DNA of 64,000 nucleotides, taken from NCBI GenBank assembly GCA_902768715.1, contig CACXMH010000012.1, positions 1-64,000 on the forward strand, written 5' to 3'. The translations under genes and the position numbers were made by a program. The notes beneath the pieces were generated by a model, which saw only the letters and a list, made by a program, of their open reading frames with translations, was not told the DNA's origin and made no database searches. How positions within the stretch are numbered: the stretch's first letter is position 1; each line of letters begins with the position of its first letter. Below are positions 33,701-42,155 of the stretch, piece after piece. This stretch comes from Fibrobacter succinogenes. GTDB lineage: Bacteria > Fibrobacterota > Fibrobacteria > Fibrobacterales > Fibrobacteraceae.

Positions 33701-36700
33701 GGCGTTGTCCAGCCAGTTCTGTTCGTGACAGTCACTTGCACGGTCGCCCGAATTGCAGTTGTACCGGACCGGACGGAAACTCCACTCGTAATAATCGCTG
33801 GAACCGTCCAGAGAGCCTTCACCGAACTGGATGGCAAACCGCACCGGGACTTTCGCCGCCTCTGTCGTGTAATGAATTTCCATCTTGATGGACTTATAAC
33901 TGGACAAATCCTTCACATCGTTTTCAAAGACGCGGGTTACCCCTACCTCTTGACCAGGATTCAAATTCTGATAATCCAGAACCAAGGCGGTTTCCTTCAG
34001 AGGGGCGTTGGTTTCGGAATCACGTTCCGTCTTGGTGTTGGGGGACTTGGTATAGATATTGGAATCTTCGCGGTTGTTGATGGTGGTGACCTTGATGCGG
34101 CTAGTGTCACGGGTGTCCATAGATTCCTGTACCTGGGTGGGTACGCCGTTCACTTCCACCACCTGGGAATTTTCCGTAGAGCTGGTCTTGTAGAGGTCGG
34201 CCACCGTGGTTTCCTCCCAGGAATTTCCCACCACAGCCAAACTTACAATCTGTACCTTGGATTCAGCCACACCCGGATTCAAGCCACCAATCCAAAGTCT
34301 TGAATAGAGGGCTTCGGCTAGAATGGTCTTGTAGTCGCTTCCTGCGGGGGAAACAATGGTATCGTACTGGTTCAAGGGAATACGCCACTTGCGCCAGCCG
34401 TTTTTCAGGTCTTCGTAATCCATGTGGTCTGTCTTGGACAAATCGATGCGGTAGCGCACAAAGCTAATGTCCGTGTCCAGAGACCCGTTCTTGTTGATGT
34501 CTTCGGTATCGTACAAGCGTTCGCCAGAATTGTTTTCGGTACCGTTTATATGAACCGACGGATCGCTTTCGTTTTCCAGGTCTTCGTCGTAATTATCACG
34601 GGCGATATCCTTTTCAGAAGCATCCGAATTTGCAGCCGTAATCTCCGTAGAAATGCATCCCGAAATACGGCAGTCCCAAACCAGGCGTTTTTCGTCAGAA
34701 CCAGAAACCTTATCTAGGCCATTGTCGGTGCGGGCGACGGTTGTACCCAAATCGTTTTCGCCGTCATATTCCTCATTAGGTTCATAGCCATTGATGGAAA
34801 TGTCTTCGCTCATGAGCCCCAAGTCCAAGTAGATAGAGCCTACGTTTCCTCGAGCCACCACTTCCAAGTACTTCATTTCGCTCAGGTCCTGGTAGTAGGA
34901 ACTGTTAGGACGCATGATACCACCCCAAGAGTTGCCCACCAAGTTGTCGTTGGCACGAAGGGTCATCTTCAGCACTGTCAGGTGTTGATTATCTACATCG
35001 GAATTACCAACGCTAGGATAAATGTACTTGTACAGTTCCGTCGTATTGCTATGCCAAACGAATTCACCCTTGTGGCGATAGTCCTGGTTCTCGATATAGG
35101 TCGAAGGTTGGCGGGCGACACCTCCCGGAGGCGACGCCGGGTACCACGAAAGTCTGGTAAGGGGATAAGTAAGGCCAGAAACCGTAGATTCAAAATCTTC
35201 GACAAGGGCTTCATTGTCCCCGCTGGTGTTTGCGTTATGGCGGCTGGCCGCAAATTCCGCCTCAAAGCGCCAGCTGGATTTTGCCTCCGTCTCAATTCCA
35301 GGAATCAAGTTCACGAAGTCCGTCAGAGCCTGCACCGTGTCCTGCAGACGCAGGTTCATGCCCCACAGCACACTGGAGAAAGGCTCGTTCCCGAGGGTCG
35401 GGGTCTTGGCAGTGGTACTCTGGCTCTTATACAGTGCAGTGACACCGAACAGAGATCCCGTGCCAAAACCGTAGCGATCCAGCGGGAGTTCCGCTCGCGC
35501 GCCCAACAGCAACTTGTTGTCTATCTCGAACAAGGGCTCACATTCGAAGGTAACCTTGATTTCCTTGTTGGGGTCCAGGGCGCGCTCACTCAAAAGCTCA
35601 ATCTGGCCAAGCTCGTAGTTCACCTCGTAGTCCGTTCCCCGGATAAGGGTAGTAGAACCTGCAGTCAGCTTTTCTGTGCCCGGAGAAATATCCATGCAAG
35701 AACCCGCACTCACCGAGTAGCTAGAATTCGGATCCCGGACGCTAATAATGGAGTTACGGCGTTTACCCACGGATTCAAAGTAGAACCTGCTAGTAAAGCG
35801 GTTGAGCTTGTAAACAGGCAATGTATAAAGTTGGGCCATGGCTCCAGTGGAATCCAGCAGGCGAAGAGGTTCCAAGCAGTTTTCTCGAGCACGCTCCGTA
35901 GCACCCGCTCCTGAATACTGGGAGAGGGGCTTACAGGGGAGCCACATTTCGCCGGTGTAGTTTCCGGAGGCGTCCTTTTTGAAGATGGTAGCGTCGTTCA
36001 CCAGCGGGCTTCCGGTGGAGGTGTCCGCCACCCCAAGTGTCTTGAGGTAAGTGCCCGTCATGCCGGACTTGTTTTTGAGACGCAACACAAAACTGCTGGA
36101 ACTTGCATCAGAAATTCCCACGGAATAAACGTTGCGGAGCATCAGCTTGTCGATGTCCGTCAGTTCTGAAAGGGTGGCGTCCCACTGGACAAGCACCATC
36201 CTGGAACCATGCCTGATGGTAGTTCCCGTGCGTCCGCTACCGTCGTTACTCCAGCTGGCGGCCACCAGGGTATTGCGGTTCACCCCGTTGATTTTCAAAA
36301 TACCCGTCTTGGGATCATAAGTGTAATCGCTGGACGGAATTTCCTCCATACGCTCCACCAATTTCGTGATGGTTTTGCCACCAGGCGTCTTATACACTAC
36401 AGTGATGTTGTCCACCACGTCCTTGGCGTTGTTCAGGTTGCTGCGCTTAAAGAGTTTCAGGTTCGTGGCCGGGTAGTTCGAGGTGGTGCGTCCGGTAATG
36501 GCCGCACTGATGTAGTTGTCCCTGGCCTCGTGGTTCAAGAAGTAGTAGCGGTAGGCCACGAACTGCTTGTCCAGGATCTGGAATTCCGTAGTAGATTCGT
36601 TGGCGTTGATGGTGTATTCCTCCTGGGAACCGCCATCTTGGGATGCAATAGTGGTAAGCCTCCAGTCCCCCAGTTTCCAGTCTGCCTTGATACCGAATAG

Positions 36701-37579
36701 CCCCTGGTGGTTCTCGGAGTATCCCGTCAGTTCCGTACCCGAAAGGGTCAGGGAGGTAGTACCCGCTTCCACCCTCTGGAGGATGTAGTCTTCGAACTCG
36801 TCCTTATAGGATTCTTCATAGACCACCCTCACCTGATTCTGGATACCGAGTCCTGTCTCCACGTTGTTGATCTCTACCGTGATGTAAGGGCCAATCTTTC
36901 CCTTCACCATAAAGCTCGGGTCGTACTGCAAAGAAAGGGAGGGCACCAGGCTCGTGTTGGTGCTGCCCTGGGCGTCGTCCTTTTCTGCGTAACCCTTGAG
37001 GCGTATGTCCATGGTTCCTTGGAGCATCAGCTTGGGCTTGTCCAGGCCAAAATCCTTCATCCAGGCGGGCATGGTCACCGGCACCGTAATGTCGAATACA
37101 GAACCTGTTTCCGGCGTTTCATAGCCGCCGTCCTTCTGGCCTACCAGGCCATTCAGCCACAAGCTTTTACGGCCCACGTCGTACATGTCTGCCACATAGT
37201 CCGTCAGTTCCGGATAGTGAGCGGTCCAGAGTGTCGTGGTGTCACGGGAAATGCTGTTCACCCGCTTTTCGCTCACGTCCATTTCGCGGGTGGCGATGTC
37301 GATGTCATGGCTATAGACCTGGCCCCTGTTGTTCTTCATGAGCCTGGGAGACGCCCCGACGCCGCCGAAAGGGAGTATCCCGTCCAAGGGGGTGGCCGAA
37401 GGGGGCAATTCCATGTATTGATAGGTAGGTTGCCACTCCGTCTCTGCCGGGTCCGGTTCTGCCTCTGTTGGCGCATAGCCGCTGGAGTCCGCTTGAGCCC
37501 ACAGGGAAACACTTGCCCACAGGATGGACAAGCCAAAGGCGAACAACCCCAAAGGGGTTCTATGCAAGAACCTTTTCAA
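30743..37579 (-). CDS. sprA: SprA-type outer-membrane translocon of the type IX secretion system
   Basis: 2,278 residues, among the largest bacterial beta-barrels. SprA/Sov forms the outer-membrane channel through which type IX cargo leaves the cell. There is a signal peptide (MKRFLHRTPLGLFAFGLSILWASVSLWAQ) from a TTG start; no ATG lies nearby. The remainder has repeated alternating strands with family-like segments: PVTMPAWMKDFGLDKPKLMLQGTMDIRLKGYAEK, YDPSFMVKGKIGPYITVEI, DWRLTTIASQDGGSQEEY and DFVNLIPGIETEAKSSWRFEAEFA. The C-terminus ends in aromatic and charged strand residues (ALMLRFD). It is encoded alone, not with porU/porV/gld genes, as is common for sprA. Its presence fits the C-terminal sorting-like domain on the nearby GLUG protein. 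Confidence 0.88.
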   Translation of the reverse strand: MKRFLHRTPLGLFAFGLSILWASVSLWAQADSSGYAPTEAEPDPAETEWQPTYQYMELPPSATPLDGILPFGGVGASPRLMKNNRGQVYSHDIDIATREMDVSEKRVNSISRDTTTLWTAHYPELTDYVADMYDVGRKSLWLNGLVGQKDGGYETPETGSVFDITVPVTMPAWMKDFGLDKPKLMLQGTMDIRLKGYAEKDDAQGSTNTSLVPSLSLQYDPSFMVKGKIGPYITVEINNVETGLGIQNQVRVVYEESYKDEFEDYILQRVEAGTTSLTLSGTELTGYSENHQGLFGIKADWKLGDWRLTTIASQDGGSQEEYTINANESTTEFQILDKQFVAYRYYFLNHEARDNYISAAITGRTTSNYPATNLKLFKRSNLNNAKDVVDNITVVYKTPGGKTITKLVERMEEIPSSDYTYDPKTGILKINGVNRNTLVAASWSNDGSGRTGTTIRHGSRMVLVQWDATLSELTDIDKLMLRNVYSVGISDASSSSFVLRLKNKSGMTGTYLKTLGVADTSTGSPLVNDATIFKKDASGNYTGEMWLPCKPLSQYSGAGATERARENCLEPLRLLDSTGAMAQLYTLPVYKLNRFTSRFYFESVGKRRNSIISVRDPNSSYSVSAGSCMDISPGTEKLTAGSTTLIRGTDYEVNYELGQIELLSERALDPNKEIKVTFECEPLFEIDNKLLLGARAELPLDRYGFGTGSLFGVTALYKSQSTTAKTPTLGNEPFSSVLWGMNLRLQDTVQALTDFVNLIPGIETEAKSSWRFEAEFAASRHNANTSGDNEALVEDFESTVSGLTYPLTRLSWYPASPPGGVARQPSTYIENQDYRHKGEFVWHSNTTELYKYIYPSVGNSDVDNQHLTVLKMTLRANDNLVGNSWGGIMRPNSSYYQDLSEMKYLEVVARGNVGSIYLDLGLMSEDISINGYEPNEEYDGENDLGTTVARTDNGLDKVSGSDEKRLVWDCRISGCISTEITAANSDASEKDIARDNYDEDLENESDPSVHINGTENNSGERLYDTEDINKNGSLDTDISFVRYRIDLSKTDHMDYEDLKNGWRKWRIPLNQYDTIVSPAGSDYKTILAEALYSRLWIGGLNPGVAESKVQIVSLAVVGNSWEETTVADLYKTSSTENSQVVEVNGVPTQVQESMDTRDTSRIKVTTINNREDSNIYTKSPNTKTERDSETNAPLKETALVLDYQNLNPGQEVGVTRVFENDVKDLSSYKSIKMEIHYTTEAAKVPVRFAIQFGEGSLDGSSDYYEWSFRPVRYNCNSGDRASDCHEQNWLDNAFAMDLSDFSNMKRGRKPPFLEPTIRKVEGSSRDEQIKLVGNPSVTHIDWIRFVVIADADASPADLKGTFWIDDLRLSSMDTEWGYAARTSGQVEFADFISLSGAIRYQDGDFATLSTTGGSPKPKLSDAASQLDVAGDLNLSLNKFLADSLGFHIPMNFGYSSTTKRPYMKPTDDLLLKKSSFSNLTKDMFQNDLSVTSNKKEQELRDETESKGYESYVREKSFSVSYSKDYKASDSKIGEALSQIFLERPAASYSYAESEGRATTSADSTYSYRTILEYKLGTFTLFRKKPFEGLSKFDNAFSKTMAATEFEPWPQTFDVTLFDFNYVRYVDQDRDPDFVEPQVAKVVTYTADLNHKLNMRWNILSWLNTSYSLNISRDMQGGGDREGFVKENFFTTKEGGLFASDYVFDYDHTDRKVYVSKDSVVIVPRDTIARTMEDGREWAIDMQNPETYEIRYDTSAFYRVDSVGTREYGRSYGILRNERARTQQFKIGFNPRLIPFIPFNTSFSSDFNQQKTIPDEYDFLDANDIEKNYWTISQTNRFEFSPTFRIIDFFQNFGRENVVVTSLDKIKWNEIRMSWQTTTNTVGENFTLSQLYEEQGVTPMEYYLYGLGLGNGYRNRGFWNIVTGDMGLDHRDDFTRFAQYRNHHVDTLVYQGNFRHSVSRQFQIGTGIVLPIWDISVTGDLMWREEFNQSREYPLYLDTTTVWPKIGIGVNVPNFSQRVSFLNGFKSVSAAHRFDYTRTTVVRPFQSAEDSWAHLWNFNPLVRLSFLTQSNMRIDNAVRLKIESTDRRPKEEVLDSPYWPNTDGNTKDTTDYFWDTPWIHTSLYNDFAINIGNDLTISYPLKTKRGFQLWKWYFKLENDIDLKFTAGYDYNKTIRKEYDPDPGYDMWNKSSVTDGVFRQWSIDGYDYTVYKPELHKTDRTVPSRTHEWFVRPSAGYQFNRIASMSSYIEYRQIHEKLDDETPHLRQILQFEIALMLRFD

Positions 37580-37799
37580 AATATTCCGTCACAAAATACT
37601 GAATTTAGGGGTCCTAAATCCACTATTTTTTCAAGATTTTCGGGGAAATTAGAAAAATATGAATAGGGAGGGGCGAACGCCCCTCCCTAAAACCCTCCCC
37701 TACACGCTCATAATTACCATTCCTCAGGAACTGTTCGTTGGGAGGTAATTATTAGCGTGGGCGCAAACTGCGTTTGCGCATTATTACAGGATTACAGGA
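37580..37799. repeat. Structured intergenic region upstream of sprA
   Basis: From left: AGGGAGGGGC-GAAC-GCCCCTCCCT palindrome (about 37666-37689); a 16-base stem CACGCTCATAATTACC / GGTAATTATTAGCGTG with one mismatch and a ~25-base loop (37703-37759); GCGCAAAC-TGC-GTTTGCGC (37761-37779); and a GATTACAG tandem (37783-37806) that overlaps the stop codon of the AIPR gene. None is followed by a T-run in either direction. The DNA could be terminator-like, repeat-derived or part of the sprA leader. Confidence 0.65.
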
Positions 37800-39692
37800 T
37801 TACAGGAACAGCTCGATTCCTCCGCGAACCTTTTCCCATGACTTGTTCTTCTTGCACAGGAAATCCATCATCTTTTCGTAGGTGGCGGTGTTGGCGAAGC
37901 CCTTCCAGAGCCTGCGTTCCACAGATTCGCCGCTGTCCTTGTCGATGGTGGTAATGGTGTCGTAGTAGGCCGGATTGTCCTTGAATTCGGTAATCAGGAT
38001 TCCCTTCAGGTCTTCCGTGTAGATACGGGAAGCATACTTGAGGATAGAATCGTTGAAGTTCAGTTCGTTTTCCACCAGCCATTCGAAATCCTGGATAGGA
38101 TCGCCATAGACAAGCCAGTGCTTGAGGGCGAGAGCCACCACCAGGTCCTTCACGGCGCTGCGGAAGATAAACTTGTCTTCGAGACGGCCATTGAAGGTAA
38201 TCTTGGTCAGCGGGTTATCGTCGTTGGCCTCGATAGAGACGCCCTTGCCCGGGGTCACGCGGCGGATCTTGATGGGGAGTCGGCTAAGGAGCTGCCATGC
38301 CTTGGTGAAGGCGATGGTCTTCCTGACAAAGTCCTTCTCCTTTTCGGGAGCCACACGCACGAAGGCGCCAAAGCAACGCTGGTACAGGGTTTCCTTGTCG
38401 AAGATGCAGTCGCTACTGCGGCATTCGCTGAGCTTGCCGTCCATCATAAAGAGGGTCTTGGCCAGTTCGGGGCGCATGCGGACTTCGAGCTTACGGGTAC
38501 GGGCCTTGAGGCGCACGCCGTCCTTATAAACATAGGTAAAGCCTTCTTCCTGGTAACGCTGCCAAATGAAGAACTGCAGGTCGTCGGCGGCACGCAGGTG
38601 GTAGCTGAACACCGGGTTCTGGCGGTTGTTGGCCATGGTCACCTGGTTCAAGAAGTTGTCAGCACCAGGATACGGCACCACCACCTTCACCAGCACCTTG
38701 GGGTTCACCGGCTTCTTGCTCTTCTTGGCATAGTGTTCGTAGGTAAACAGGGACTGGGCGCCGTTAATAATCTTCGGGCGTTCAATGTAGAGCACCTTCT
38801 TGCCATCCCGTTCCTTAAGGCGCAGGTCATCACCCGTAAGGGTCATACCGTTGTGCAAGAAGGGGAAATCGTCCACGTTCACGTTCTGGTCGTCGTTACG
38901 TTCCATAGTCTGGAAGGCATCGATCAGGGCCGCGTTGGTGTGGGTCAGGTTGCCCAGGTAAGTACGGATGTTGGAACTCACGATAGCCATGTTGTGCTTG
39001 GTCTTGAGACGCTTACCCAAGTTCACATGGTAGTCATAAATAGTGCGGATGGGGCAGAAACCGAGGAAAAGTTCGCCGTGATCGCTTGTGAGGTGCAAGG
39101 GATCGGAATCCATGACAATTTCCAGCTTGTCGTCGGCGCTGCGGAAATCGCGAGTCAGGTCGTCGTGTTCGGCGATAATGTCCAGCTTGGCCTTCACCTC
39201 GTTTTTCCAGATGGTGAGCTTGCGGCGCATGTCCTTGAGGGTGCGTTCCAGTTCAGAGTCGGTAATGTCGCGGGTAGCGCGGGTGCGGAGCACCGTAATC
39301 TCCAGAGTCTCCATGTAGGGGCGGCTTGCCGGAGTATCGTCGTCCTCTTCCTCGTCGTCATCGCTAATCTTATTGACAGCCCAGGGGTCAGCCTCTTCGC
39401 GGAGAGACATGAAGAAGGGGTTGGTGGGGTCGCTGGTGCGGAAAACGGCAATCTGGAGCTGTTTCAGGTCGGCATTCAGGTGAGAAACCACCTTCTCGAG
39501 GGGGGTATCCTCGTCCAGGAATATGAAGAATTCCATGAAACCCTGGGAGTACTGGAAGCCATGAAAGCATCCGTCCTCGTCCAGATTCAAGTGCCGAAGG
39601 GCCTTGATACGGTCATTAGGGTCATTGGGGTTCAAACTCAAGAGGCTAGCCACGAATGCTAGGCGTCGTTCCTGGGATTTTGTCAGTTCCAT
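37800..39692 (-). CDS. AIPR-family protein (candidate abortive-infection phage-resistance factor)
   Basis: 630 residues, cytosolic. The central region matches the AIPR pattern: SSNIRTYLGNL (about 240), then DDFPFLHNGMTLTGDDLRL, then IERPKIINGAQSLFTYEHY, then VVVPYPGADNFLNQVTMANNRQNPV. An acidic insert (SDDDEEEDDDTP) lies near residue 110. GAGGA precedes the ATG. AIPR proteins are linked to abortive infection, alone or beside restriction-modification genes; here no methylase or nuclease gene is adjacent. It is divergent from an LRR gene. Family assignment is by motif recall; the biological role is inferred. Confidence 0.72.
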   Translation of the reverse strand: MELTKSQERRLAFVASLLSLNPNDPNDRIKALRHLNLDEDGCFHGFQYSQGFMEFFIFLDEDTPLEKVVSHLNADLKQLQIAVFRTSDPTNPFFMSLREEADPWAVNKISDDDEEEDDDTPASRPYMETLEITVLRTRATRDITDSELERTLKDMRRKLTIWKNEVKAKLDIIAEHDDLTRDFRSADDKLEIVMDSDPLHLTSDHGELFLGFCPIRTIYDYHVNLGKRLKTKHNMAIVSSNIRTYLGNLTHTNAALIDAFQTMERNDDQNVNVDDFPFLHNGMTLTGDDLRLKERDGKKVLYIERPKIINGAQSLFTYEHYAKKSKKPVNPKVLVKVVVPYPGADNFLNQVTMANNRQNPVFSYHLRAADDLQFFIWQRYQEEGFTYVYKDGVRLKARTRKLEVRMRPELAKTLFMMDGKLSECRSSDCIFDKETLYQRCFGAFVRVAPEKEKDFVRKTIAFTKAWQLLSRLPIKIRRVTPGKGVSIEANDDNPLTKITFNGRLEDKFIFRSAVKDLVVALALKHWLVYGDPIQDFEWLVENELNFNDSILKYASRIYTEDLKGILITEFKDNPAYYDTITTIDKDSGESVERRLWKGFANTATYEKMMDFLCKKNKSWEKVRGGIELFL

Positions 39693-39801
39693 TTTTTCCT
39701 CAATTTTAGGCTTCTGCCATATTTTGCCATTAAAAATAGTTTCAAAAGCCTTACTTTGGGCATAAAAAATAGTAAATCTTAAAAAAAATTTCCACTTTGA
39801 C

Positions 39802-39845
39802 CACTATTTAGTGAACAAATGTGTAGTTTTTTGCTATTTTTAGCA
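39802..39845. promoter_or_regulatory. Two small inverted repeats between the AIPR and LRR genes
   Basis: CACTA-TT-TAGTG (39802-39813) and TGCTA-TTTT-TAGCA (39832-39845), 19 bases apart, in the 227-base AT-rich divergent spacer. They could be operator half-sites or short hairpins. No regulator gene is adjacent. Confidence 0.3.
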
Positions 39846-39919
39846 CATTTTAGGCGGCCAAGCCCTTTTCTTTCTCAAAAATGCTATGATTTATAAAGTG
39901 AGTATTATAGGAGAGTCTT

Positions 39920-40672
39920 ATGAACCTGCTCGATATTATTAATAAAGCCAAGGCCGAAAAGGCCAAAACCCTGGACCTATCCCAGCAGGGACTTCGCCTG
40001 TTACCCCCCGAACTTTTCGAAATCCAGTCCCTGGAAGAACTGAACCTGGACCGGAACAAGCTGGTGGAGCTCCCCGACGACATCGGGCTCCTGAAAAACC
40101 TGAAAAGCCTTTCCGTCAGCGAAAACGACCTGATGGAGCTTCCTGACACCATCGGGAACCTTACCGCCCTGGAACACCTTTACCTGGGCTACAACAGCCT
40201 GTCGGAGCTCCCCGCCACCGTCGGAAAGCTCACAAACCTCCATACGGTGAATATCGCAAAGAACCAGCTCCTGGAACTTCCCGACGAAATCGGCAACTGG
40301 ACCAAGGTGGTGAAACTCTCCCTCCACGACAACATGCTCACCACCATCCCCGATTCCGTCGGCAAGCTGAAGAGCCTGGTGAAGCTGTACCTGGACAACA
40401 ACGACCTGACCGAGGTCCCCGCCACCCTCGGGAACCTCGCAAGCCTCGAAATCCTGATGATTTCCGGCAACCAGCTGAGCGTGATTCCGCAGGAATTCGG
40501 CAAGCTTTCCAAGCTCCGGGAACTGGTGCTGGACGCAAACCAGCTGGAGACACTGCCCGAGGCCCTCGCCGACTGCAAGAGCCTCGAGACCATCTCCATT
40601 AACGAGAACCCCATGGAAGACGGCCTGCCTCGGGCTATCCTCGACAAGAAGGGGTTGAAGATAGACCAGTAG
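39920..40672 (+). CDS. Leucine-rich-repeat protein
   Basis: 250 residues, made almost wholly of about nine LRR units of 23 residues with the pattern LxxLxxLxLxxNxLxxLPxxIGxL (for example LEELNLDRNKLVELPDDIG and LEHLYLGYNSLSELPATVG). No signal peptide or membrane segment, so it should be cytosolic, unlike secreted LRR effectors. The regular LP-x-x-[IV]-G units resemble plant/PIRL-type LRRs and suggest a protein-binding solenoid. A good AGGAGA site lies before the ATG. The binding partner is unknown. Confidence 0.88.
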   Translation: MNLLDIINKAKAEKAKTLDLSQQGLRLLPPELFEIQSLEELNLDRNKLVELPDDIGLLKNLKSLSVSENDLMELPDTIGNLTALEHLYLGYNSLSELPATVGKLTNLHTVNIAKNQLLELPDEIGNWTKVVKLSLHDNMLTTIPDSVGKLKSLVKLYLDNNDLTEVPATLGNLASLEILMISGNQLSVIPQEFGKLSKLRELVLDANQLETLPEALADCKSLETISINENPMEDGLPRAILDKKGLKIDQ

Positions 40673-40673
40673 C

Positions 40674-40823
40674 TTTTTAGACGAGAGAACGCTCCACCTA
40701 CGGCGTCGCTACAGACGAAAGACGAAAGATATCTGGATAGAACCGCACGGATCTGTGATGAAAACCGAAAAAACAACCCCCGTCTTTCGTCTATCGTCTT
40801 TCGTCTATCGTCTATCGTCTTTC
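40674..40823. repeat. TTTAGACGAGAGAACGCTC-type element and CGTCTTTCGTCTATC array
   Basis: TTTTAGACGAGAGAACGCTC followed by GCTACAGACGAAAGACGAAA (to about 40730), then within the next gene a CGTCTTTCGTCTATCGTCTT array (40781-40823) complementary to the GACGAAAGACGAAAG part. The left piece is a close relative of the one inside uvrB (13310-13352). Confidence 0.8.
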
Positions 40824-42149
40824 GCCATTCTCTCCCTCTTCTTGCTTGCAGCCTGTGGGGACTTTATGGAGCCGGTGGAAAGCACTCCGGAGCCCACCGC
40901 CTACGAGTTCAACTACTGGCTTTTGAACCACACCTATCTGTACGAAGCGGAACTGAAAAATTTACCCGCGGTCGGGGACAGCATTCCCCTTTTATACTCC
41001 GCACTGGAAGACCGCTACACCCGATACTACCCTCCCTCCAAGAGCGATGCCGCCGAAACCCACATGAACACCTCTATCGTGGAAGGGGAATTGGGCATGG
41101 AGTACATGATTGTCATTGAAGAAGGACAAATCAGCAATTACCCCATCATCATTTCTAGAGTTTATGCAGACAGCCCCGCAGGTAGGGCCAATGTCCCCCG
41201 ATTTGGCAGGATTCTTGAAGCCAACGGCATTTCACTTGCCGGTCCAGAATCAAAATTCATTTACGATTCCATCGTGGATTATTCCGCTGAAATTTTCCTT
41301 AAGGTTTTTTTCAGCGACAGTATATACCATTTTGACTTGATTAAGGAAGACGTCTATACACCGACAGTGTTCCTGGACACCATTTCATCTGTCACTTTTA
41401 TAACCATCACCGAATTCAAGTCCTCTACTTCTGACAGGGAAAACGGGACATTTGGAGAACTCAAGGCATACATCGACTCCACATCCAACGTATCTGCTCC
41501 ACGTGTCCTGGATTTACGGAATAATCCCGGCGGGTTAATCTCCCAGTGCCTATCCGCTGCCGACCTTTTTGTCAAAGAGGGCGTTCTGTCCAGTCGAAAA
41601 TTTGTAACATTTGCACCAGATGGGAAAAGAGACATAAGAACCTCGACCAACATGGCAAAATCCGGTGACCCTGGTGAAAACGGGAAATTCATAATGCTTG
41701 CCAACAGAGCTTCCGCATCCTGTTCCGAAATTTTTATTGCAGCCCTCAAAGAACAAGGAAACATTCCTCTTGCGGGAGAAACCACTTTCGGAAAGGGAAT
41801 TGGCCAGAGTCAATGGAAAACCATAGAGGGAGGCTTCGCCGTTATTACCAACCTGGAATTTTTCACACCCAAGGGTAACTCTTACCATAAAAAAGGAATC
41901 AATCCCGACCACCCCTGTTCGGGAAGTCCTACACGAAATTGCGCTCTGGAGGTTATCGACCAACTGTTCGGAAGTGAAAATCCTGCCAAGGCTAACAAGG
42001 GTTTCCAGAAACTTTCAACAGAGCGACAAGCCGTACAGAACATTCTTCTGACATCAAAAGATGCAAGTCCAGTAACTAAATCGAACCTTATGACAGGTGG
42101 AGCCCTGGACACCTTGATAAACCACGTCAATTACCCCTACACCCCATAG
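40755..42149 (+). CDS. S41-family peptidase lipoprotein (first of a pair)
   Basis: Start is GTG 40755 or the adjacent ATG 40758. The signal peptide reads PVFRLSSFVYRLSSFAILSLFLLAAC, with lipobox LAAC; its n/h region is encoded by the CGTCTTTCGTCTATC repeat. A helical N-terminal part and a degenerate PDZ-like segment (ISNYPIIISRVYADSPAGRANVP) follow. The S41 core has LRNNPGG, the nucleophile Ser in ASASCSEI and the general-base Lys in TTFGKGIGQ, the Ser/Lys dyad of tail-specific proteases. 464 residues. Probably an envelope protease anchored by lipid. Only six bases separate it from a paralogue. Confidence 0.88.
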   Translation: MMKTEKTTPVFRLSSFVYRLSSFAILSLFLLAACGDFMEPVESTPEPTAYEFNYWLLNHTYLYEAELKNLPAVGDSIPLLYSALEDRYTRYYPPSKSDAAETHMNTSIVEGELGMEYMIVIEEGQISNYPIIISRVYADSPAGRANVPRFGRILEANGISLAGPESKFIYDSIVDYSAEIFLKVFFSDSIYHFDLIKEDVYTPTVFLDTISSVTFITITEFKSSTSDRENGTFGELKAYIDSTSNVSAPRVLDLRNNPGGLISQCLSAADLFVKEGVLSSRKFVTFAPDGKRDIRTSTNMAKSGDPGENGKFIMLANRASASCSEIFIAALKEQGNIPLAGETTFGKGIGQSQWKTIEGGFAVITNLEFFTPKGNSYHKKGINPDHPCSGSPTRNCALEVIDQLFGSENPAKANKGFQKLSTERQAVQNILLTSKDASPVTKSNLMTGGALDTLINHVNYPYTP

Positions 42150-42155
42150 GCCATC

